A DNA stretch of 5,967 nucleotides from Burkholderiaceae bacterium (GTDB lineage: Bacteria > Pseudomonadota > Gammaproteobacteria > Burkholderiales > Burkholderiaceae_C), in contig JAGOBT010000218.1 of the NCBI GenBank assembly GCA_017999135.1, positions 1 through 5,967 of the forward strand, given 5' to 3'. Each line of letters starts with the position of its first letter. Position 1 is the first letter of the stretch. Positions 1-5,230 of the stretch are shown here, in pieces. The translations under genes and the position numbers were made by a program. The notes beneath the pieces were generated by a model. The model worked only from the letters and a program-made list of their open reading frames with translations. It did no database searches and was not told where the DNA came from.

Positions 1-3000
1 GTCGTCCTGCAGGGCCTGGCGCGCGGGCCGGTCCCAGGCCAGCGGCGTGCTGTCGGCCGGGCCGGTGCGGGCCTCGACCAGCAGGGTGTCGGCGCCAGCC
101 TGGGCGCGGCCGATCCAGGCCTGCCCGAAACCGCCCACGTCCACCGCAATGCGGCACACCTCGGCCTGCAGCGCCGCCACGTCCTGCAGGCGCACGATGG
201 CCTCGTTGACACCGCTGAGCACCGCGTAGGCCTGGTTCAGCCGGCGGATGTGGTCGGCATGCAGGCGGCTCTGGGTCACGTCCTGCCACACCACCGACAG
301 CAGCGGCCGGCCGGCGAAATCGACCCGACGCAGGGTGATCTGCACATGCTGCGGGCTGCCGTCGCGCCGCCGGTGGGTGTTGTCGAAGGTCAGCCGTTCG
401 CCGGCCATCGCCCGGCCCATGTTCTTGCGCACGTCGTCGGCGGTCTGCACGGCCTGCAGATCGATCGGCCGCAGCCGGGCGAATTCATCGCGGCTGTAGC
501 CCAGGCCGTTGCAGGCGGCGTCGTTGAAGGTGACGAACAGCTGGGTCTCGGGGTCGAGCAGCAGGATGGCGTCGGTGGTCTGGCTGAACATGGTGTCCAC
601 CAGCCGCGACTGGTCGGCCAGCGCCTGGGCACCCTGCTTGATCAGCGTGATGTCGCGGGCGATGCCCAGCACGCCCGCCGGCTGGCCCTGGGCGTCGCGC
701 ATCGGCGTGGTGACCACCTCGAACAGGGCGCGGTGGTGGTCCGGCGGCACCGACAGCCAGCGCTCGGCGGTGGCCGGCCTGCCACTGCTGGCCACTGCGG
801 CATCGTCGGCGGCCAGCGCGGCCAGGTTGTGGGCCGATGCCACCAAGGGCGGCAGTGTGGCCGACGTTGCATCGCCGCCCACTGCCAGCCGCTGGTAGGC
901 CGCATTGGCCAGCAGCAGCGCACCCTGGGCGTCCTTCAGCCAGATCGGGTCGGGCACGGCCTGCAGGGTGTCGGCCAGGCGGCGCTCGCTGTCGCGCAGG
1001 CGCTGTGCGCTGCGGTGCTGGCCCACGGCCAAGGCGGCCAGGCCGGCGGCGAAGTTGGCGTGGTCCAGCTCTTCGTCCCCGGGCACGCCGGGCTGGCGGC
1101 GGTACACCGCAAAGGTGCCCAGCGGCCGCCCGCCGGGGCCCAGCACCGGCGTCGACCAGCAGGCCGCCAGGCCGGCCTGGCTGGCCAGCGCGCGGAAATC
1201 GGCCCAGCGCGGATCGGTGGCGATGTCCTCGGTCACCACACGCTGGCCACTGTGGCAGGCGGTGCCGCAGGCCCCCATGCCGGGCCCGATGGCCATGCCG
1301 TGGATGGCCTGGTTGTAGAAGTCGGGCAGGCTGGGTGCCGCGCCATGCTCCAGGCAGGTGCCGCTGTCGTCGAGCAGAAGCACCGAGCACAGGCTGCCCG
1401 GAAAGGCCGCCTCATGGTCCAGCGCCAGCTGGCGCAGCAGGTCGGCCAACGGGTTGCCGTGCACCAGGCTGTCCAGCAGACGCAGGCGGCTCTGGTCGCG
1501 CAGCTGCGCGCGGTGCTGGCGGGTGATGTCGGTGATCACCGCCACCCGGCAGTCCACGCCGTCGCGCACCAGGTCGTGTGATTGCACCATCACCCGCATC
1601 AGCGTGCCGTCGCGGCGCCGGTGCTGCCACTCGGCCGACAGCAGGCCGTGCATCTGCGGAATCGATGCCCGCGCCAGCGCCTTCTGCTCGGGCACCAGCA
1701 GGTCCGCCACTTCCAGCTGCAGGCACTCGGCGGGGGTGTAGCCATACAGCGCGCAGAACGCGTCGTTGACCGCCACCACGCGCTGGGTGTGGCGGGCATA
1801 CACCGCCATCGGCGCCGGGTTGCTGGCAAACAGCTGGCGGTACTCGGTTTCGACCTGGCGCAGGGCGGTGATGTCGCGGCCGATGCCCAGCACGCCCAGC
1901 AGCCGGCCCTGGGCGTCGCGCACCGGCGTCTTGATGGTGTGGGTCAGCTCGCTGTGGCCGTCGCTGGCAAAGCGCAGCAGTTCCTCGTTGGTGGTGGGCG
2001 CATCGCGCGCCATGGCGCGCAGGTCGTTGGCACGGAAGAAGGCAGCGAGGTCAGCGTCGACGAAGTCGCGGTCGGTCTTGCCGATGATCTGCGCCTCCGG
2101 CGCAGCGTAGAGCTGCTCAAAGCGCGGGTTGCAGGCCAGGTAGACGCCGTCGGGGTCCTTCAGCCAGACCAGATCCGGCAAGGCATCGAGGATGGCGCGG
2201 TGGCGTACCCGGTCCTCGGCCATGGCGGCGTCCATCAGGCCCACGGCCATGGCACGGGCCAGGTCGTGGCCGCTGAGCATGCCCACCAGGGCGCCGGCGT
2301 CGTCCAGCACCACCAGGTGGCGCACCTTCAGCGCCAGCAGGCGGTCGGCGGCCTCGTTCAGCGTGGCGCGGGTGCTGATGCCCAGCACCGGCTGGCTCAT
2401 CACCTGGGCCAGCGGCAGGCCGCCTGCCGCCGCATCCATGGCCAGGCAGCGGGCGGCGTCGCGCGCCGTGAGCACGCCCACCGGCCGGCCGTCGGCATCC
2501 ACCACCACCACGCTGGCCCCGGCGCCCAGGCCCATGGCACGTGCGGCGTCCTGCAGCGTCTGCTCCACAGGCACCACCCGCGCCACCGGCTGCATCACCG
2601 ACGGCACCAGGTGCTGGCCGGCCAGCACGCTCAGGTGCATCAGCATGCGGAAGTCGGTCTCGCTGACCAGGCCCACCAGGCACTGCTGCGCATCCACCAC
2701 GCCCAGGTGCGACACGCCGCGCTGCAGGCACAGCTGCCAGGCCTGGTCGCAGGGCAGGCTGCCATCCACCGTCAGCAGCGGCTCGGCGGCGTCCAGCGCG
2801 GGTGTGTCGCGGGGCAGGTCGCCGCGCAGCACGGCCAGCAGGCGGATCTCGCTGACCATGCCCTGGGCCCGGCCGTCGGCGTCGACCACCGGCACGCACG
2901 ACACCCGGCGCGCGGCCATCAGCCGCGCCACGTCGGCCAGCTGGGCGCCCGGGCCCACCTGCACCACCGGCCGCGAGGCGATGCTGTCCAGCCGCCGGTG

Positions 3001-3030
3001 CAACGGATGGGCAGGCGCTGTGTCGGCCAT
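1..3030 (-). CDS. Multi-domain sensor protein, CBS x4-PAS-PAS-GAF-PAS-PAS-GAF, C-terminus outside window
   Basis: The minus-strand frame starting at ATG 3030 is open for all 1010 codons to the window edge. Approximate domains by residue: CBS 1 (15-70), a weaker CBS 2 (75-133), CBS 3 (143-200), CBS 4 (207-262), PAS 1 with PAC (276-390), PAS 2 (395-507), GAF 1 (518-670), PAS 3 (675-800), PAS 4 (806-925) and a GAF 2 beginning near 930 and cut off. Typical signatures are WLKDPDGVYLACN in PAS 1, WLKDAQG in PAS 3, ACWSTPVLGPGGRPLGTFAV in GAF 1 and NEAIVRLQD in GAF 2. No signal peptide or membrane segment is visible, so it should be cytosolic. CBS pairs usually bind adenine nucleotides; PAS and GAF domains sense ligands or redox state. 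In betaproteobacteria such chains usually end in GGDEF/EAL or histidine-kinase modules, but none is visible here, so the output is unknown. The gene follows the HD-GYP regulator by 12 bases and is probably co-transcribed with it. The start has no Shine-Dalgarno but sits just before CBS 1. Confidence 0.92.
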   Translation of the reverse strand, partial: MADTAPAHPLHRRLDSIASRPVVQVGPGAQLADVARLMAARRVSCVPVVDADGRAQGMVSEIRLLAVLRGDLPRDTPALDAAEPLLTVDGSLPCDQAWQLCLQRGVSHLGVVDAQQCLVGLVSETDFRMLMHLSVLAGQHLVPSVMQPVARVVPVEQTLQDAARAMGLGAGASVVVVDADGRPVGVLTARDAARCLAMDAAAGGLPLAQVMSQPVLGISTRATLNEAADRLLALKVRHLVVLDDAGALVGMLSGHDLARAMAVGLMDAAMAEDRVRHRAILDALPDLVWLKDPDGVYLACNPRFEQLYAAPEAQIIGKTDRDFVDADLAAFFRANDLRAMARDAPTTNEELLRFASDGHSELTHTIKTPVRDAQGRLLGVLGIGRDITALRQVETEYRQLFASNPAPMAVYARHTQRVVAVNDAFCALYGYTPAECLQLEVADLLVPEQKALARASIPQMHGLLSAEWQHRRRDGTLMRVMVQSHDLVRDGVDCRVAVITDITRQHRAQLRDQSRLRLLDSLVHGNPLADLLRQLALDHEAAFPGSLCSVLLLDDSGTCLEHGAAPSLPDFYNQAIHGMAIGPGMGACGTACHSGQRVVTEDIATDPRWADFRALASQAGLAACWSTPVLGPGGRPLGTFAVYRRQPGVPGDEELDHANFAAGLAALAVGQHRSAQRLRDSERRLADTLQAVPDPIWLKDAQGALLLANAAYQRLAVGGDATSATLPPLVASAHNLAALAADDAAVASSGRPATAERWLSVPPDHHRALFEVVTTPMRDAQGQPAGVLGIARDITLIKQGAQALADQSRLVDTMFSQTTDAILLLDPETQLFVTFNDAACNGLGYSRDEFARLRPIDLQAVQTADDVRKNMGRAMAGERLTFDNTHRRRDGSPQHVQITLRRVDFAGRPLLSVVWQDVTQSRLHADHIRRLNQAYAVLSGVNEAIVRLQDVAALQAEVCRIAVDVGGFGQAWIGRAQAGADTLLVEARTGPADSTPLAWDRPARQALQDD
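649..708. repeat. Internal 60-bp direct repeat, copy in PAS 3
   Basis: This segment matches 1870-1929 at 54 of 60 positions without gaps, by hand count. The two copies lie 1221 bases apart, which is 407 codons, so they are in frame. Both encode the last strands of a PAS/PAC module, here TTPMRDAQGQPAGVLGIARD followed by I. The similarity points to a duplicated PAS unit within the sensor gene. Confidence 0.85.
1870..1929. repeat. Internal 60-bp direct repeat, copy in PAS 1
   Basis: This is the partner of the repeat at 649-708, with 6 mismatches in 60 bases. It encodes the corresponding end of PAS 1, KTPVRDAQGRLLGVLGIGRD followed by I. Recombination between the copies would remove 407 codons in frame, taking out PAS 2, GAF 1 and most of PAS 3. 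Confidence 0.85.
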
Positions 3031-3042
3031 GGCGGGGTGGGG
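3031..3042 (-). other. Twelve-base same-frame intercistronic junction without Shine-Dalgarno
   Basis: Read on the minus strand, the regulator's TGA stop is followed by CCCCACCCCGCC and then the ATG of the sensor. The spacer is four whole codons, so one stop codon is all that separates the two reading frames. The spacer is pyrimidine-rich and holds no Shine-Dalgarno-like purine run. Translation of the sensor therefore probably relies on reinitiation after the upstream gene. Confidence 0.8.
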
Positions 3043-4167
3043 TCAGCGGCGCAGGCGGTCGGCCACCGCGGCGAAGTCGGCTTCGCAGCCGCCGAGGGCC
3101 TGGCACACCACCGGGTCGAACTGCTGCCCGGCGCGGGCATGGATGTAGGCCAGCGCCTCGGCCACCGGCCAGCAGGTCTTGTAGGGGCGCGGGCCGGTCA
3201 AGGCGTCGAACACGTCGGCCACGGCCATCAGCCGCGCCGGCAGCGGGATGGCCTCGCCCGCCAGCCCGTCGGGGTAGCCGTTGCCGTCCCAATGCTCGTG
3301 GTGGCTCAGCGCAATGGTGCGGGCCACCTCCAGCGCCCGCAGGGGTTCGGCGATCTCGTCGGCATCGGGCGCCGGCGTGTCGTCGGCATGCAGCGCGCGC
3401 ACCTTGGCCATGGCCTTGGCGATGGTGTCGGCACCGATGCGGGCGTGGGTCTTCATCACGGTGAATTCGTCCGGCGTCAGCCGGCCGGGCTTGAGCAGGA
3501 TGCGGTCGGGGATGCCGATCTTGCCCAGGTCATGCATGGGCGCGGCCTTCACGATGCGCTGCAGCTGCGCTTCGTCCAGCCGGTGCGCTGCAGACGGCCC
3601 GTGCTGCAGCTGGCGCGCCAGCAGCTCCACATAAAGCCGGGTGCGCTGGATGTGGTTGCCGGTGTCGTCGTCGCGCGTCTCGGCCAGCTCGGCCATGGCG
3701 CACAGCATCAGGTCCTGCGCCAGCAGGCCGTCACGGATGCGGCGCGCCAGTTCGTGTTCGAGCCAGGCGTTCTGGTCGGCCAGGCGCTGCCGGGCCTGCC
3801 GCAGCGCCAGATGGGCGCGCACCCGCGCCAGCAGCACCGCCGGCTTGATGGGCTTGACGATGTAGTCGGCCGCGCCCAGCGCCAGGCCCTTCTCCTCGTC
3901 GAATTCGGCGCCGAGGGCGGTGACGAAGATCACCGGGATGTCCGCCAGTGCCGGGTCGGCCTGCATGCGTCCCAGCACCGTCAGGCCGTCCATGACCGGC
4001 ATCATCACGTCCAGCAGCACCAGGTCGGGCCGCTCGGCGGCCATCAGCGCCAGCGCACTCTGGCCCGACAGGGCGCCCAGCACGCGGAATTCAGGCCGCA
4101 GCAGCTGCGACAGCAGCGACACGTTGAGGGGCTCGTCGTCGACGACAAGCAGGGTGGCCTGGGACAC
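3043..4167 (-). CDS. Response regulator with receiver and HD-GYP domains, predicted cyclic-di-GMP phosphodiesterase
   Basis: The product has 374 residues. The receiver covers about 4-120, with acidic pocket D10-D11, phospho-acceptor D53 (in LLDVMMPVMDG), T83 and K105. A short helical linker (about 121-155, AQRLADQN-like) joins it to the HD-GYP domain at about 156-374. Visible catalytic elements are TGNH (H172), HDLGK (212-216), H241, HHEHWDGNGYP (289-299) and D318. The family hydrolyses cyclic-di-GMP to pGpG or GMP in the cytosol, and phosphorylation of the receiver would control activity. The length is normal for receiver-HD-GYP proteins (COG3437 type). I chose GTG 4167 because GGAG lies 10 bases upstream and the receiver begins directly after. 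ATG 4185 would add six residues but lacks a Shine-Dalgarno. The frame extends to 4395 but that extra N-terminus looks noncoding. A cognate kinase is not visible; the downstream sensor may supply it or act in parallel. Confidence 0.93.
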   Translation of the reverse strand: MSQATLLVVDDEPLNVSLLSQLLRPEFRVLGALSGQSALALMAAERPDLVLLDVMMPVMDGLTVLGRMQADPALADIPVIFVTALGAEFDEEKGLALGAADYIVKPIKPAVLLARVRAHLALRQARQRLADQNAWLEHELARRIRDGLLAQDLMLCAMAELAETRDDDTGNHIQRTRLYVELLARQLQHGPSAAHRLDEAQLQRIVKAAPMHDLGKIGIPDRILLKPGRLTPDEFTVMKTHARIGADTIAKAMAKVRALHADDTPAPDADEIAEPLRALEVARTIALSHHEHWDGNGYPDGLAGEAIPLPARLMAVADVFDALTGPRPYKTCWPVAEALAYIHARAGQQFDPVVCQALGGCEADFAAVADRLRR

Positions 4168-4177
4168 AGTGCACGGA

Positions 4178-4181
4178 CTCC
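4178..4181 (-). promoter_or_regulatory. Shine-Dalgarno GGAG for the HD-GYP regulator
   Basis: GGAG on the minus strand lies 10 bases before GTG 4167. The spacing is slightly long but acceptable. It supports GTG 4167 over the in-frame ATG at 4185, which would place this motif inside the coding region. Confidence 0.5.
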
Positions 4182-4278
4182 GCATCACGTGGATGACACG
4201 GCCGGCCCGGCAACGCGCCAGACCCGGACCGATCGACAGCCGCCGGATGCTAGCCCACATCGGCACCGTGGCTGTGCG

Positions 4279-4293
4279 GTGGCGCCGCGCCAC
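4279..4293. repeat. Inverted repeat, possible operator in the divergent promoter region
   Basis: Perfect 6-base arms GTGGCG (4279-4284) and CGCCAC (4288-4293) flank a 3-base centre. The right arm overlaps the plus-strand -10-like CACAAT, so a protein bound here could affect the ATPase promoter. In such GC-rich DNA a 6-base inverted repeat can occur by chance. Confidence 0.3.
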
Positions 4294-4388
4294 AATGCGC
4301 AGGCGCCCCGGATGGCACGCCCTGTGCTGGCTGCCCCCACCCTTCCACTGCACCCGCCCGGCCCGGCCAGGCGGACCGAGAGACGCCC

Positions 4389-5117
4389 ATGACACAGCCC
4401 CCCAAGCTCGAAACCCTGACGCAGTCCAAGATCCACCTGATCGGCGGCGAGAAAGGCGGCGTCGGCAAGTCGATGGTGGCGCGCCTGCTGGCGCAGTACT
4501 TCATCGACCACGCCATGCCCTTCGTCGGCTACGACACCGACCGCTCGCACGGCGCGCTGCTGCGCTACTACACCGGCTATGCCTCGCCGGTGCTGGCCGA
4601 CCGCTACGAGGCGCTGGACGCCATCGTCGAGAGCGCCGCCGAGGAACCCGGCCGCCGCGTGCTGGTCGACCTGGCCGCCCAGACCCATGCACCGCTGGTG
4701 AAATGGATGGACGAATCCGGCGTGCTCGACCTGGCCGAGCTCAACGGCATGGCCATCCACTACTGGCATGTGATGGACTCGGGGCGTGACTCGGTCGACC
4801 TGCTGGCCCGGCTGCTCGACCAGTTCGGCGCCCGGCTGCGCTATGTGCTGGTGAAGAACCAGATCCGCGGCGACGACTTCAGCCAGCTGGAAAAAAGCGG
4901 CGAACAGGCCCGCGCCGTGGCCTTCGGCGCGCAGATCATCACCCTGAAGCACCTGCATGACCCGGTGGTGCAGAAGATCGACGCCGCCAACGCCAGCTTC
5001 TGGGCGGCCAAGAACGTGACCGACAAGGGCGGCCCCGGCCTGGGCCTGATGGAGCGCCAGCGCCTGAAGATGTGGCTGGCCCACGCCATGGCCGAGATCG
5101 ACACCATCGCGGTCTGA
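4389..5117 (+). CDS. Orphan ParA/MinD-like P-loop ATPase with deviant Walker A motif
   Basis: The 242-residue product has the deviant Walker A signature KGGVGKS at 22-28, with signature lysine K22 and P-loop K27. It also has a Walker A'-like YDTDRSH (48-54) and a Walker B-like VLVDLAA (91-97, D94). No membrane segment or signal peptide is seen. ParA/MinD ATPases dimerise on ATP and position or load cargo such as plasmids, septum or envelope machines. No ParB-like gene or obvious parS site is visible, so a partition role is not supported. The C-terminal ERQRLKMW and the AQYFIDHAMPF-DTD region remind me of TraL, the ParA-like protein of IncP conjugative plasmids; this is from memory and distant. 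Many betaproteobacteria carry a similar chromosomal protein annotated only as ParA-family or mobilization protein. The cargo is unknown. ATG 4389 has a weak GAGAGA 5 bases upstream and begins 18 residues before the P-loop. Coding composition matches its neighbours. Confidence 0.88.
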   Translation: MTQPPKLETLTQSKIHLIGGEKGGVGKSMVARLLAQYFIDHAMPFVGYDTDRSHGALLRYYTGYASPVLADRYEALDAIVESAAEEPGRRVLVDLAAQTHAPLVKWMDESGVLDLAELNGMAIHYWHVMDSGRDSVDLLARLLDQFGARLRYVLVKNQIRGDDFSQLEKSGEQARAVAFGAQIITLKHLHDPVVQKIDAANASFWAAKNVTDKGGPGLGLMERQRLKMWLAHAMAEIDTIAV

Positions 5118-5129
5118 ACGGCACCCGCG

Positions 5130-5160
5130 CACCCGCCGGGCCTGCAGCGCCGGGCGGGTG
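5130..5160 (+). terminator. Hairpin after the ParA-like gene, possible terminator
   Basis: CACCCGCC (5130-5137) pairs with GGCGGGTG (5153-5160). Inside a single G-G mismatch, GGC (5139-5141) pairs with GCC (5149-5151) around a 7-base loop. The hairpin begins 12 bases after the TGA stop. The bases after it, TCATCC, are not a T-run, so this is not a textbook intrinsic terminator. It may stabilise the 3' end or act with Rho. Confidence 0.55.
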
Positions 5161-5190
5161 TCATCCAGCCGTCACAGGTCCGTCGTAAAT

Positions 5191-5206
5191 TTCCAGGCTT
5201 CTGGAA
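5191..5206. promoter_or_regulatory. Palindrome TTCCAG-GCTT-CTGGAA, candidate repressor operator upstream of GAPDH
   Basis: Perfect 6-base arms with a 4-base centre lie 25 bases before the GAPDH ATG, in a locally AT-richer stretch (about 5183-5218) that stands out from the GC-rich surroundings. TAAATT at 5186-5191 is a possible -10 box, though no good -35 is present. If so, the palindrome would overlap the transcription start, as expected of a repressor site. An ArsR-family repressor is the natural candidate given the gene downstream, but that is inference; no arsR gene is in the window. Confidence 0.5.
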
Positions 5207-5207
5207 T

Positions 5208-5219
5208 CATCAAGTGATG
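5208..5219. promoter_or_regulatory. Second palindrome CATCA-AG-TGATG abutting the GAPDH ribosome binding site
   Basis: Perfect 5-base arms with a 2-base centre begin two bases after the first palindrome. The last base is also the first G of the Shine-Dalgarno GGAG. It could be a second operator or an RNA element affecting translation start. The short length leaves chance possible. Confidence 0.4.
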
Positions 5220-5222
5220 GAG
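5219..5222 (+). promoter_or_regulatory. Shine-Dalgarno GGAG for GAPDH
   Basis: GGAG lies 8 bases before ATG 5231, an ideal spacing, and fixes the GAPDH start. It is the best ribosome binding site in the window and overlaps the second palindrome by one base. Confidence 0.75.
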
Positions 5223-5230
5223 CACGCAGC

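Larger units (their letters stand above)
4168..4388. promoter_or_regulatory. Divergent intergenic region between the HD-GYP regulator and the ParA-like ATPase
   Basis: This 221-base gap separates two divergently transcribed genes, so it should hold both promoters. I found no convincing -35/-10 pair on either strand. On the plus strand CACAAT at 4291-4296 resembles a -10 box, but the bases 17 upstream match a -35 poorly. On the minus strand TAGCAT (4252-4247) is a 4-of-6 match, also without a -35. A weak GAGAGA (4378-4383) precedes the ATPase ATG by 5 bases. Reading frames crossing the gap lack family signatures and look noncoding. Confidence 0.6.

Noticed and set aside
3028..3045. The stop codon between regulator and sensor as a sequencing error splitting one fused gene.
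   Set aside because: The HD-GYP domain ends at a normal point and the sensor begins with its own ATG just before CBS 1, so two genes is the simpler reading; conserved fusions in relatives would reopen this.
2117..3292. A 391-codon minus-strand frame overlapping the regulator-sensor junction.
   Set aside because: It is out of phase with the recognised domains of both genes and its Arg/Gly/Pro/Ala-rich translation has the look of shifted GC-rich coding sequence.
1582..4392. A 936-codon plus-strand open frame opposite both signalling genes, with a further 443-codon frame at 250-1581 in the same phase.
   Set aside because: It is codon-for-codon antisense to the real minus-strand genes, where stops arise only opposite the rare codons TTA, CTA and TCA. 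Its predicted product is rich in His, Gln and Ala without domain signatures, whereas the minus strand encodes clear receiver, HD-GYP, CBS, PAS and GAF motifs.
4168..4395. An N-terminal extension of the HD-GYP regulator to ATG 4395.
   Set aside because: The extra 76 residues are Arg/Gly-rich, resemble no receiver leader, would overlap the start of the divergent ATPase gene, and a supported GTG start lies right before the receiver.
4185..5132. A 315-codon minus-strand frame over the ParA-like gene.
   Set aside because: It lies antisense to a well-supported ATPase gene and shows no recognisable motif.
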